A DNA stretch of 60,099 nucleotides from Actinospica acidithermotolerans (GCF_018139625.1 NZ_JAGSOH010000034.1:1-60099), one strand, 5' to 3'. Positions 35,881 through 44,248 are shown, counted from the first letter of the stretch. Translations and numbers: made by a program. The notes: generated by a model from the letters alone, not told the origin.

Positions 35881-36412
35881 AGAAATCGGACGGACCGTTC
35901 CCACCACGATCGCGTGGAACAAGGTCCTGGCCGACACGACCGAGATCGTCTTGTTCGCGCCGAGACTGCAGGTGTACCGGTCGCTGTTCCGCATCGCGAT
36001 CGCCGGTCGGTTGCGGCCTACAGCGTCCGCCGAGGCCGCGCAGCGTTTCTCCGGGGTGCAGGCCAGCGGCAACCCGTACGCGCTCACCGCCGAGGACCTG
36101 GCCCGGGGACTTCGGTTGGGCGTGCAGTTCGCCGACGGACGCCGGGCAGCGCTGGAGCGACGTGCGGGCGTGTTGCCCTCCGGTGGGCCCCTTGAGCCTG
36201 GCCCCCTGATCTCGACCAGCAGGGCCTCGAGCGACGAGGGCGTGTTCGACTGGGAGATCGTCGTCACCGCGATCCCGCAGGCCGGTCCGGTCAAGCTGTA
36301 CTACCAGTGGCTCGACCTCGGGATCGGCGAATCGATGGCCGAGATCGACGGCGATGTCCTGCGTGATGCCGCGGACCGAAGCAGCGAGCTCTGGGCCGCA
36401 GATCACACGTGA
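35867..36412 (+). CDS. Protein of unknown function, paralogue of its upstream neighbour
   Basis: 181 residues from ATG 35867, inside the end of the preceding gene. Shares with it the VGV-x-DGR block, the central W/Y-rich strands and the terminal DGDVLRDAA...ELW helix, so the two probably arose by tandem duplication and may form a heteromer. No enzyme motif, signal peptide or membrane helix. Base composition is somewhat lower in GC than the flanking mqn genes, consistent with an accessory origin. Confidence 0.72.
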   Translation: MHAAEEIGRTVPTTIAWNKVLADTTEIVLFAPRLQVYRSLFRIAIAGRLRPTASAEAAQRFSGVQASGNPYALTAEDLARGLRLGVQFADGRRAALERRAGVLPSGGPLEPGPLISTSRASSDEGVFDWEIVVTAIPQAGPVKLYYQWLDLGIGESMAEIDGDVLRDAADRSSELWAADHT

Positions 36413-36580
36413 CACCGAACGCGTGGTGACTCTCGATTTCCTCGAAGGAAGCGTCCAGCGGTCATACCGACGTGTCACCGCCCTCTCGCGCGTGACATCT
36501 CCGTTGGGGCCTGCAGTGGGTCATCTCGATGACAGAGGTGGAGAGGACGGTTACGACATCGAATTCGGTTCTTCCCGGAC
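36413..36580. other. Convergent gap, nothing recognised
   Basis: 168 bp between convergent genes. No hairpin with T run and no ORF with family similarity seen. Confidence 0.4.
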
Positions 36581-37381
36581 TCACTGCGTTGTGTCAGTGG
36601 TGCTGGGTAGCTCGCGCAGGGGCGGGTAGTAGAGGACCTCGACGAACATGATGCGGCCGTGGACGACGTCGAGCACGATCATGCCGCTGTGGTCGTTGTT
36701 GCTGAACAGCGGGATGTTGCTGTGGCCGGGCCCGTATGCGCCGTCGGGTTTGGGCGCGGTGTAGAAGCTCTGGCAGAAGTCGTCTTTGCATGGGCACCGG
36801 GCGATAATGCGCAGGTCGTAAGCGCAGACGGCGAGGTCGGTGTGTCCTTCGGCTTCGAGTAGTGAGACCAGTTCCGCCGAGAAGTCGGGATGTATCTCGC
36901 GTAGCAGCGGTGCCGGTCCGCCATCTGCGCCCAGGATGTGCGGTGGGATCCGCCAGTAGGTCGGGCGCCACCAGTACAGCACGGTGCGGTCGGGTGGCCA
37001 TGGCCGTGTCGGTTCGCCGACCGGCTCGAACGCGTGCAGCGAGCTTGGCTCGATGAGGTACCAGTCAGGGTCGAGGGGTTCGGCTGCGGTGGCAGGACGG
37101 GCACGAGCGGCGCGTCGTTGCTCACTGGCGCCGAAGGACTTGAAGTTCTGCTGGGCGTCGATGAGGGACGGCTTGTTCGCGCCGCCGGTGTAACTCGGCC
37201 ACCGGAGTTGGACAAGGTCGTCCTCCCAAATGCACACGGGGCAGATCTCGTAGGAGCCGGGCGGCTCGTCGAAGACAAGGTATCCGCAGCACGGGCAGGG
37301 GAATCCGTGCTCGCCAGATTCGGCCCGGTTAGCTTGAGCAGAGCACACGGCGGAATCCTGCCTGGCGCCCAGCCATTTCAC
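36581..37381 (-). CDS. CPCC zinc-ribbon-like protein with C-terminal unknown domain
   Basis: 266 residues from GTG 37381 (GTG 37348 is a shorter alternative). A Cys-rich CPCC domain at about 27-90 (FPCPCCGYLVFDEPPGSYEI then CPVCIWEDD) supplies four to five cysteines for a metal. The C-terminal half (about 185-255) has its own Cys motif RCPCKDDFCQSFYT and a beta-rich GMIVLDVVHGRIMFVEVLY segment. CPCC proteins are mostly small single-domain proteins of unknown role; this two-part architecture is unusual to me. Convergent with the unknown pair. Confidence 0.78.
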   Translation of the reverse strand: MKWLGARQDSAVCSAQANRAESGEHGFPCPCCGYLVFDEPPGSYEICPVCIWEDDLVQLRWPSYTGGANKPSLIDAQQNFKSFGASEQRRAARARPATAAEPLDPDWYLIEPSSLHAFEPVGEPTRPWPPDRTVLYWWRPTYWRIPPHILGADGGPAPLLREIHPDFSAELVSLLEAEGHTDLAVCAYDLRIIARCPCKDDFCQSFYTAPKPDGAYGPGHSNIPLFSNNDHSGMIVLDVVHGRIMFVEVLYYPPLRELPSTTDTTQ

Positions 37382-37487
37382 CAGGGGTTTTCACGCCGCT
37401 GTGGGCAGGGGACCGAGTCCCGGCCCGGGCGCCGCACTTTCTGCAGCCATCGACGAATGAGCAGGCCGGCGAGTTCCGCGTCGTGCC

Positions 37488-37650
37488 TACGCCGTGCCGC
37501 GGTGGGGATGACGATGCCGCCGTACCGTGTCGGGGCGACGATTACGGCATGCCGCAGTGAGGGGGACGACGCCGCCGTACCGCGGTCGGGGTGATCTCGG
37601 CACGAGGCGACGACTACGCCGTGCCGCGGTGGAGGGTGACGATGCCGCCG
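37488..37650. repeat. Three imperfect copies of the ubiE 3' end
   Basis: Related 36-base units start at 37488, 37543 and 37615. The last one (37615-37650) encodes the UbiE C-terminus [11 protein letters not shown] on the minus strand; the other two lie beyond the stop codon and still translate to GGIVIPTAARR-like and GGVVVPLTAACR-like strings. They look like decayed tandem duplications of the gene end. Confidence 0.7.
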
Positions 37651-38303
37651 GTCAGGTCGCGCCAGGCGACCTTGGACCAGCCGGAGGCCTGGATCAGGGT
37701 GGCGAGGCCGCGCTGGTCGGGCCAGGCGCGGATGGACTCGGCGAGGTAGACGTAGGCCTCGGGGTTGCTGGCGACCTTGTTGGCGATCGCCGGGAGCGCG
37801 CGCATCAGGTACTCGAGGTAGACCGTGCGCAGCGGTGCGAGGGTGGGGTGCGAGAACTCGCAGACCAGCAGGCGGCCGCCGGGCTTGGTGACGCGGTGCA
37901 GTTCGCGCAGGGCGGCGGTGGTGTCCTCGACGTTGCGCAGGCCGAAGGAGATGGTGACCGCGTCGAAGGTGCCGTCGCGGAAGGGGAGCTTGGTCGCGTC
38001 GCCGGCGACGAAGTCGAGGTAGGGGTTGCGCTTGCGGCCGACCTCGAGCATGCCCAGCGAGAAGTCGCAGGCCACGACGCTCGCACCGGCCTGCTGGAAG
38101 GGGAGCGAGGACGTTCCCGTCCCGGCGGCGAGGTCGAGCACCCGCTCTCCGGGCCGGGCGTCCACGGCCTGGGCCACGGCCCGCCGCCACAGCCGGGTCT
38201 GGCCCAGCGACAGCAGGTCGTTCGTCAGGTCGTAGCGCTCGGCTACTCCGTCGAACATCTCCGCAACCTCGCGCGGCTTCTTGGCCAACGACGCTCTGCT
38301 CAT
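37614..38303 (-). CDS. menG: Demethylmenaquinone methyltransferase UbiE/MenG
   Basis: 229 residues from ATG 38303. SAM-dependent C-methylation of demethylmenaquinone, last ring step. Motifs [35 protein letters not shown] (SAM loop), [20 protein letters not shown] and [17 protein letters not shown] are classic UbiE. A longer upstream ORF extension is not credible because similarity starts at [20 protein letters not shown]. The divergent gap to the lipoprotein gene is only 49 bp. Confidence 0.97.
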   Translation of the reverse strand: MSRASLAKKPREVAEMFDGVAERYDLTNDLLSLGQTRLWRRAVAQAVDARPGERVLDLAAGTGTSSLPFQQAGASVVACDFSLGMLEVGRKRNPYLDFVAGDATKLPFRDGTFDAVTISFGLRNVEDTTAALRELHRVTKPGGRLLVCEFSHPTLAPLRTVYLEYLMRALPAIANKVASNPEAYVYLAESIRAWPDQRGLATLIQASGWSKVAWRDLTGGIVTLHRGTA

Positions 38304-38352
38304 GGTCCTATCCTGGCACCTTCGGGTAGGTGTATGGGCAAAGGGGCTCGAT
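38304..38352. promoter_or_regulatory. 49-bp divergent promoter region
   Basis: Contains the inverted repeat CACCT-TCGGGT-AGGTG (38317-38332) and AAGGGG as the ribosome binding site for the plus-strand gene. On the minus strand CAGGAT lies 6 bases before the menG ATG, a leaderless-type arrangement or an AGGA binding site. Confidence 0.45.
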
Positions 38353-39951
38353 ATGGTGTCGCGTCGATTGGCTGTGGGGGCCCTGACCTGCGTACTCCTG
38401 CTCGCGGCCGGATGCACGGGAGGTTCGGGCGGCGGCACGCCGGCCTCGGCGTCCCCCGATCAGGGCTCTGCGGGGACCGCGGCGGGCACCGCGGCGGCGA
38501 GCGCCGCGTCGGCGTCGGGGATCGACGTGGCGGCGGAGAACGCGAAAGCCGGCGACCGGTCGTGGCAGATCGACGAGAACGCGCTCGGCGCGCAGGACGC
38601 GATCGAGGGCTACACGAACCTCGCCTCCGTCGCTCCGGGACAGTCCTTCAAGCTGTACGTCTCGACGACGGCCTCCTCGTTCACCGCGACGGCCTACCGG
38701 ATCGGCTACTACGGCGGCGCCGACGGCACGAAGGTGTGGGGGTCGGCCCCGACGAAGGGCGTCCATCAGACGGCGCAGTCCTTCGATTCGTCCACTCGTA
38801 CGGTCGAATGCGACTGGCAGCCCTCGATGACCGTGGACACCTCCGGCTGGGTGCCGGGGGAGTACCTGATCAAGCTCGTCTCCTCGGCCGGGAACCAGCG
38901 CTACGTGCCGCTGCTCGTGCACTCGACCTCGACCGCCGGAAAGGTCGTGCTGGTCGCCGGGATCACGACGTGGCAGGCGTACAACACGTGGGGCGGCTAC
39001 TCGCTCTATCAGGGTGCGAACGGCGGCTACTCCAGCCGGGCGTACGCGGTGTCCTTCGACCGGCCGTACATCGACCCGGACGAGCCGGAGGGCGACGGAC
39101 TGTTCTTCCCCTTCGACCGGGCGCTCGTCTCCTTCGCCGAGCAGCACGATCTGCCGGTCGCCTACGAGACCGACCTGGAGTTGGAGACGAGCCCGCAGCT
39201 GTTCGACGGCGCGCGGGCGATCGTCTCGGACGGGCACGACGAGTACTACTCCGCGGCCATGCGCACGACGCTGACGGACGCGCGGGACCAGCACGGCACG
39301 AACCTCGCCTTCCTCGGCGCGAACTCGATCTTCCGGCACATCCGGTGGGGGTCGACGCAGCTCGGCTCCGACCGCCTGGTGATCTGCTACAAGGACTACT
39401 CGATCGACCCGCTCGCCTCGACCAACCCGTCCGACACCACGCAGGAGTGGCGCTATGCCCCCGACCCGCGGCCGGAGAACGCGCTGACCGGCTCGCTCTA
39501 CCAGTGCAATCCGGTCGACGCCGCGTACGTGGTGTACGACCCGAAGAACTGGATCTTCGCCGGGACCGGCGTCACCCAGGGCACGTCGTTCTCCGGACTC
39601 GTCGGGCCCGAGTACGACCGGGTCGTCGACATCGGGACGACCCCGCATCCGATCGAGGTGCTCAGCCATTCGCCGCTGACCTGCCAGGGGAGCGGCAGCT
39701 ATCAGGAATCCTCGTACTACACGGTCGCGTCCGGCGCCGGAGTGTTCGACGCGGGCACGATGCGCTGGGAGTGCGCGCTCGGCTCCCAGTGCTCCGCGCA
39801 CTTCGGCTCGGCCGCGCGGCAGTTCGTGCGCACGGCGACGCTGAACCTGCTGACGGCCTTCGCGCAGGGGCCGGCCGGCCGGACGCACCCGGCGCAGGAC
39901 AACACCGCGGCCGACGGCGTGCCGAACGGCGAGGGCCTCGGCATCGATTAA
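38353..39951 (+). CDS. Lipoprotein with N,N-dimethylformamidase beta-subunit-like domain
   Basis: 532 residues. Lipobox LLLAAGC (Cys21) and a Ser/Ala-rich linker to about residue 60. The remainder resembles the DMFase large-subunit C-terminal domain: [69 protein letters not shown] and KNWIFAGTG. The family is common in actinobacteria, but substrates other than dimethylformamide are unproven. Extracellular and membrane-tethered, so it probably acts on an external amide or glycan. Not part of the quinone pathway by sequence. Confidence 0.85.
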   Translation: MVSRRLAVGALTCVLLLAAGCTGGSGGGTPASASPDQGSAGTAAGTAAASAASASGIDVAAENAKAGDRSWQIDENALGAQDAIEGYTNLASVAPGQSFKLYVSTTASSFTATAYRIGYYGGADGTKVWGSAPTKGVHQTAQSFDSSTRTVECDWQPSMTVDTSGWVPGEYLIKLVSSAGNQRYVPLLVHSTSTAGKVVLVAGITTWQAYNTWGGYSLYQGANGGYSSRAYAVSFDRPYIDPDEPEGDGLFFPFDRALVSFAEQHDLPVAYETDLELETSPQLFDGARAIVSDGHDEYYSAAMRTTLTDARDQHGTNLAFLGANSIFRHIRWGSTQLGSDRLVICYKDYSIDPLASTNPSDTTQEWRYAPDPRPENALTGSLYQCNPVDAAYVVYDPKNWIFAGTGVTQGTSFSGLVGPEYDRVVDIGTTPHPIEVLSHSPLTCQGSGSYQESSYYTVASGAGVFDAGTMRWECALGSQCSAHFGSAARQFVRTATLNLLTAFAQGPAGRTHPAQDNTAADGVPNGEGLGID

Positions 39952-40007
39952 TCCGGCTCTCAGAAGTAATGAATATGTCTTACAAATAGGGCGATTAGAA
40001 CTGGTGC

Positions 40008-41507
40008 GTGCCATCGCCAGTTCGCCGAAGGCTGCTGATCGGAGCAGGTATCGTTCTGCTCGCCGCGCTGCTCACCCGGGTCGCGTGGACCGAGCCGACG
40101 CTTTCCGACGGTTCCAACACCATCCTCGAGGGATGGGATTTCGCGCACGGCGACGTGCTTCTGCACGGCTGGATCCTCTCCGACGTCTCCTTCTACGCGC
40201 TGGAAATCCCGGTCGCGGCATTCAGCGCGGTAGCCCTCGGCGGGAGTTCGGCGGCGGTGCATCTGACGGCTGGTCTGGTCTACACGCTCGTGGTCGCGTG
40301 CACGCTCTGGTGCCTGCGCGACCGCGCGCCGCGCTGGACGCTCGCGCTCGCCGTGCTGCTCGTGCCGCTGTCCGACGCAGTGGCGCGGAAGGCGCTGATC
40401 TCCGGTGTGGACCACCTCGGCTCAAGCGTCTTCATCCTGCTCGCGACGCTGATCGTGGAGCGGCTTCGCGACCGTTGGTGCGCAGCGTGGCTGCTTCTGC
40501 TACTCCTCGCGGTCGGCGAGGTGAGCGACGGCTTCGTCACGTACGTCGGAGTGTGCGCCGTGATCGGGCTCTGCTGCTGGCAGATGCTCGCCGAACGCCG
40601 CCTGGCCTGGGACTATCCGAGGTTCATCGCGGCGGCGCTGCTCTCGGTGCCCGCGGCCCGTCACTTACGCAGCGAGCTGCGGCACCTCGGCGCGTACGCG
40701 ATGTCCTCGCCGAACACAGTCATCTCGCCGCGCTCCGAATGGATGGCGCACCTGCGCAGCACGTGGTTCGGACTCCGCGTGCTGCTCGGGTTCGGGCAGG
40801 TCGGCAGCGGCTTCGCGCGGCTGTGCGAGCTGGCGCTCGGCTGGTCGCTGCTCGTGCTGATCGTCCTCGGCGGGAGCAGAACCCTGTGGCATTGGCGCAC
40901 GAGCCGGGAGCCGCAGCGGATCGCCGTGCTGCTCGTGCCGGGCGCGCTGCTCGCCTACCTGCTCTCCGAGCAGTCGTCCATCGCGGGCAACGCCTTCGAT
41001 CTCGCCGGGATGCTGCCGTTCTGCGCGCTGCTGGCGGCCGAGGCGCCTCCGGGCCGATGGGCCGTCGGACGCGGGGCGGTGCGCTTCGCGGCCGGTGCGA
41101 TGACGGCCTCGGCCGTGGTCTTCGCCGTCGCCCAACCGGCCGCTGCGACTGACTCGTCCGGCCTCATAGCCCGACTGCGCGCACTCCATCTGAGCTACGG
41201 AATCAGTGATTACGGGACCGCGTCGTCGACCACTGTGGACTCGGACCTCGAGGTCGCCGTGCGCGCGGTGGTCTGGAACGGCGGCGGATTCGACGTGTAC
41301 GGCTGGGAGACCAGGACGCCCTGGTACAGCGCTGCGACGCACGACGCGCGGTTCTTCGTCACCTCACCCGGCGGCACGACTCCGGCGGAGGTCGAGTCGG
41401 CGTTCGGGCGCCCCGCGGCGATGTACCGGATAGACGAGTACGAGGTACTTGTCTATTCCTACAACCTGCTGACCCGGGTCGAGCCGTCCGCGCTGCCCAC
41501 CGGCTGA
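40008..41507 (+). CDS. Polytopic membrane protein, unknown function
   Basis: 499 residues from GTG 40008; the 56-bp upstream gap is AT-rich and has no ribosome binding site, but TAGAAC 6 bases before the start resembles a -10. About nine to ten helices fill residues 8-390, then a soluble extracytoplasmic tail of about 110 residues. ILEGWDFAHGDVLLHGWIL between helices 1 and 2 recalls GT-C-type glycosyltransferases, but I see no diagnostic acidic motif. It contains one TTA leucine codon (40665-40667), very rare in this window. Confidence 0.75.
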   Translation: MPSPVRRRLLIGAGIVLLAALLTRVAWTEPTLSDGSNTILEGWDFAHGDVLLHGWILSDVSFYALEIPVAAFSAVALGGSSAAVHLTAGLVYTLVVACTLWCLRDRAPRWTLALAVLLVPLSDAVARKALISGVDHLGSSVFILLATLIVERLRDRWCAAWLLLLLLAVGEVSDGFVTYVGVCAVIGLCCWQMLAERRLAWDYPRFIAAALLSVPAARHLRSELRHLGAYAMSSPNTVISPRSEWMAHLRSTWFGLRVLLGFGQVGSGFARLCELALGWSLLVLIVLGGSRTLWHWRTSREPQRIAVLLVPGALLAYLLSEQSSIAGNAFDLAGMLPFCALLAAEAPPGRWAVGRGAVRFAAGAMTASAVVFAVAQPAAATDSSGLIARLRALHLSYGISDYGTASSTTVDSDLEVAVRAVVWNGGGFDVYGWETRTPWYSAATHDARFFVTSPGGTTPAEVESAFGRPAAMYRIDEYEVLVYSYNLLTRVEPSALPTG

Positions 41508-41529
41508 TAGAGCCGACAATCCCTCCGGC

Positions 41530-41535
41530 TAGACT
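41530..41535 (+). promoter_or_regulatory. -10 element of menJ, leaderless type
   Basis: TAGACT, a consensus actinobacterial -10, 6 bases before GTG 41542. There is no ribosome binding site in between, so initiation at or near the start codon is likely. No clear -35. Confidence 0.55.
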
Positions 41536-41541
41536 TCCGAT

Positions 41542-42819
41542 GTGCAGAGCTTGAGCGAGAACCAGGCCGATGTCATCGTCGTCGGCGCCGGACCGGCGGG
41601 GTCGACGACCGCCTACCACTTGGCGCAGGCGGGGCTCGACGTCCTGCTGCTGGAGAAGACCGCGTTCCCGCGCGAGAAGATCTGCGGCGACGGGCTCACC
41701 CCGCGCGCCGTCACCCAGCTGGTGCGGATGGGCATCGACACCTCCGAGTCCAACGGCTGGCTGCACAACAAGGGCTTGCGCATCCTGGCCGGCGGCGTGA
41801 CGCTCACGCTGGACTGGCCCGAACTGGCCGCGCACCCGAACTACGGGCTCGTCCGGCCGCGCGCCGACTTCGACGAGCTGCTGGCCAGGCAGGCGCGCAA
41901 GGCCGGCGCCCGGGTGCTGGAGAACTGCAACGTCACCGGGCCGATCCTGGACCCGCGCACCTCGCGGATCACCGGCGTGACCGCGAAGCTCGGCCCGGAG
42001 AAGACCGAGACCGAGTTCCGCGCCCCGCTCGTGGTCGCCGCCGACGGCAACTCGACCCGGCTGTCCATCGCCATGGGCCTGCACAAGCGCGAGGACCGGC
42101 CGATGGGCGTGGCCTACCGCGCGTACTACAAGAACCCGCGGCACAACGACGACTACCTCGAGTCCTGGCTGGAGCTGTCCGACGCCAAGAACCCCGACCG
42201 GCTGCTGCCCGGCTACGGCTGGATCTTCGGCATGGGCGACGGCACCTCGAACATCGGCCTCGGCATCCTGGACACCTCCAAGGCCTTCGGGCACGTGGAC
42301 TACCGGGACATGATGCGCCGCTGGCTGGCGAGCACCCCCGAGGAGTGGGAGCTGACCGAGGAGAACCGGACCTGCCCGATCCGCGGCGCCGCGCTGCCGA
42401 TGGGCTTCAACCGCAAGCCGCACTACACCCGCGGCCTGCTGCTGGTCGGCGACGCGGGCGGCATGGTCAACCCGTTCAACGGCGAGGGCATCCCGTACGC
42501 GATGGAGTCCGGCGAGCTGGCCGCGCGGGTGATCGCCCAGGCCAACGCGCGCACCGGCACCTACGCGCGGGAGCTGGCGCTGTCCGACTACCCGCGGATC
42601 CTGGGCGAGACCTACGGCGGCTACTACACGCTCGGCCGGCTGTTCGTGAAGCTGATCGGCAACCCGAAGGTCATGCAGCTGGCCACCCAGCGCGGCCTGT
42701 CGCACCCGATGCTGATGAAGTTCACCCTCAAGCTGCTCGCCAACCTGACCGACCCGCGCGGCGGGGACGCGATGGACCGGATCATCAACGGCATCGCCAA
42801 GGTCACCCCCCGCGCTTAG
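41542..42819 (+). CDS. menJ: Geranylgeranyl reductase family FAD enzyme, MenJ-type
   Basis: 425 residues from GTG 41542. FAD-binding GAGPAGSTTAYHLAQAG, KICGDGLTPRAV, RPRADFDELL and LLVGDAGGMVNPFNGEGIPY. Closest in type to mycobacterial MenJ (Rv0561c), which saturates one isoprene unit of menaquinone. Placement directly before nuo and after menG supports action on the quinone tail. Partial tail saturation is typical of actinobacterial MK-9(Hn). Confidence 0.93.
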   Translation: MQSLSENQADVIVVGAGPAGSTTAYHLAQAGLDVLLLEKTAFPREKICGDGLTPRAVTQLVRMGIDTSESNGWLHNKGLRILAGGVTLTLDWPELAAHPNYGLVRPRADFDELLARQARKAGARVLENCNVTGPILDPRTSRITGVTAKLGPEKTETEFRAPLVVAADGNSTRLSIAMGLHKREDRPMGVAYRAYYKNPRHNDDYLESWLELSDAKNPDRLLPGYGWIFGMGDGTSNIGLGILDTSKAFGHVDYRDMMRRWLASTPEEWELTEENRTCPIRGAALPMGFNRKPHYTRGLLLVGDAGGMVNPFNGEGIPYAMESGELAARVIAQANARTGTYARELALSDYPRILGETYGGYYTLGRLFVKLIGNPKVMQLATQRGLSHPMLMKFTLKLLANLTDPRGGDAMDRIINGIAKVTPRA

Positions 42820-42836
42820 GCACCCGCAGCCGCGGG

Positions 42837-42877
42837 AAAGTCCCCTTCGTCCCGGTTCGGGATGGAGGGGACTTTTT
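42837..42877 (+). terminator. Strong intrinsic terminator after menJ
   Basis: AAAGTCCCCT pairs with AGGGGACTTT, continuing inward through TCG/TGG wobble pairs to TCCCG-GTT-CGGGA (18-bp stem), and ends in TTTTT. It isolates nuo from menJ transcription. Confidence 0.92.
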
Positions 42878-42986
42878 GTCGTCGCGGCGCCTTCCGGGCG
42901 CGGAGATCGGCTTCTACTGTAGGTAGAGAGCCGAAGTCAAAGCGATCTCACGGGTTGGATCATGCGCGGGCGGATCACCCGAAGGA

Positions 42987-43004
42987 TTGTGACCGCACTC
43001 ACAA
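42987..43004. promoter_or_regulatory. Operator candidate 1, CRP/Rex type
   Basis: TTGTGACCGCACTCACAA, with 6-bp perfect arms. It fits TGTGA-N6-TCACA exactly (CRP family) and TTGTGAA-N4-TTCACAA (Rex) with a mismatch in each half. Confidence 0.6.
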
Positions 43005-43078
43005 GCCGAGATCATCACGAAATGTCCGGCTCGTGATCGACGATCATTTCGGATCTATCCGATTGCGGATGGCCTGGG

Positions 43079-43094
43079 CGTGACACAGATCACG
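43079..43094. promoter_or_regulatory. Operator candidate 2, CRP type
   Basis: CGTGACACAGATCACG, 5-bp perfect arms, GTGA-N6-TCAC core. Centre 91 bp downstream of site 1 and about 97-102 bp upstream of the -10 candidate. Confidence 0.55.
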
Positions 43095-43272
43095 AAGCGC
43101 GATGCGGCCCGTGAGGACTACGTTACGGATCAGGCGGAGAAGACTTCATCGGGCCGTGGCGGACATCACATCTGACGCGGCGTAGGATGTCCGCGAGCAA
43201 GGCACGGATGCGGCAAAAGATCACAGTCCCAGGCGAATGGAGCGTGACGCGGCGGCACCCGCCGAGTCGGGC

Positions 43273-43290
43273 TTGTGAATTCCTTCACGA
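43273..43290. promoter_or_regulatory. Operator candidate 3, Rex type, just before nuoA
   Basis: TTGTGAATTCCTTCACGA fits TTGTGAA-N4-TTCACAA with one mismatch. It overlaps the start of the purine-rich ribosome binding region 25 bp before nuoA. Rex, the NADH/NAD+ sensor, is reported to control nuo in Streptomyces (from memory). Confidence 0.65.
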
Positions 43291-43314
43291 GGAGCAAGGG
43301 AGGTGGCGGCGCCA

Positions 43315-43674
43315 ATGGACACCTACGTCCCGGTGCTGATCCTCGGCCTGATCGCGGGAGGCTTCGCGGTCTTCTCGGTCATCATGGGCGCGATGACCGG
43401 CCCGAAGCGGTATAACCGGGCCAAATACGACAGCTACGAGTGCGGCATCGAACCCACCCCGCAGCCGGTCGGCGGTGGCCGCTTCCCGGTCAAGTACTAC
43501 CTGACCGCGATGCTCTTCATCGTCTTCGACATCGAGATCGTCTTCCTCTACCCCTGGGCCGTGGCGTTCGACTCGCTCGGCTGGTTCGGGCTCGCGGAGA
43601 TGTTCCTTTTCATCCTCACCGTCTTCGTCGCCTACGCCTACGTCTGGCGGCGCGGCGGACTCGAGTGGGACTAG
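43315..43674 (+). CDS. nuoA: NADH-quinone oxidoreductase subunit A
   Basis: 119 residues. Three membrane helices and the family signature [20 protein letters not shown] plus [26 protein letters not shown] 43315 is chosen over GTG 43303 because [20 protein letters not shown] aligns with Streptomyces NuoA N-termini and GGGAGG lies upstream. Part of the membrane arm near the quinone site. First of 14 nuo genes on one strand. Confidence 0.97.
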   Translation: MDTYVPVLILGLIAGGFAVFSVIMGAMTGPKRYNRAKYDSYECGIEPTPQPVGGGRFPVKYYLTAMLFIVFDIEIVFLYPWAVAFDSLGWFGLAEMFLFILTVFVAYAYVWRRGGLEWD

Positions 43675-43690
43675 GAGGTCCTGGATCCAG

Positions 43691-44248
43691 ATGGGTATCG
43701 AGGAGAAGGTCCCCAGCGGCTTCCTGCTCAGCACGGTGGAGGGGCTCGCCGGCTACATGCGCAAGGGCTCGCTCTGGCCGGCCACCTTCGGCCTGGCGTG
43801 CTGCGCCATCGAGATGATGGCCACCGGCGCCGGCCGCTACGACCTGGCCCGCTTCGGCATGGAGGTCTTCCGCGCCTCGCCGCGGCAGGCCGACCTGATG
43901 ATCGTGGCCGGCCGGGTCAGCCAGAAGATGGCGCCGGTGCTGCGGCAGATCTACGACCAGATGCCGAACCCCAAGTGGGTGCTCTCGATGGGGGTCTGCG
44001 CCTCCTCCGGCGGCATGTTCAACAACTACGCGATCGTGCAGGGAGTCGACCACGTCGTGCCGGTCGACATCTACCTGCCGGGCTGCCCGCCGCGGCCGGA
44101 GATGCTGATGGACGCGATCATCAAGCTGCACGAGGAGATCCAGAAGACCCCCCTCGGCGTGGACCGCGTCGCCGCGGCGCGCGCGGCGGAGGAAGCGGCC
44201 CTCAAGGCGCTCCCGACGATCGAGATGAAGGGGCTGCTGCGCCCATGA
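43691..44248 (+). CDS. nuoB: NADH-quinone oxidoreductase subunit B
   Basis: 185 residues. Holds cluster N2, the last iron-sulfur centre before quinone: [23 protein letters not shown] and LPGCPPRPE give the four Cys ligands. Its TGA overlaps the ATG of a 25-codon ORF that bridges to nuoC. Confidence 0.98.
   Translation: MGIEEKVPSGFLLSTVEGLAGYMRKGSLWPATFGLACCAIEMMATGAGRYDLARFGMEVFRASPRQADLMIVAGRVSQKMAPVLRQIYDQMPNPKWVLSMGVCASSGGMFNNYAIVQGVDHVVPVDIYLPGCPPRPEMLMDAIIKLHEEIQKTPLGVDRVAAARAAEEAALKALPTIEMKGLLRP

Larger units (their letters stand above)
42820..43314 (+). promoter_or_regulatory. 495-bp intergenic control region of the nuo operon
   Basis: After the menJ terminator (42837-42877) the region has no credible gene. 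It holds three palindromic sites (42987-43004, 43079-43094, 43273-43290), a TAGGAT -10 candidate at 43183-43188 (transcription start near 43195, leader about 120 bases), a GAAATG/CATTTC inverted pair (43019-43050 region) and the palindrome ATCCG-ATTG-CGGAT near 43057-43070. The ribosome binding site GGGAGG precedes nuoA. Complex regulation of complex I is implied. Confidence 0.65.

Noticed and set aside
35092-37613. A defence or toxin-immunity island between the deaminase and menG
   Set aside because: No toxin fold, nuclease motif, mobile element or integrase was seen; the three genes are reported only as unknown or CPCC proteins.
37378-38190. Overlapping minus-strand ORF that spans the 3' repeats and most of menG
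   Set aside because: It reads menG out of frame; only the UbiE frame shows family motifs. The apparent extension comes from the repeated gene end.
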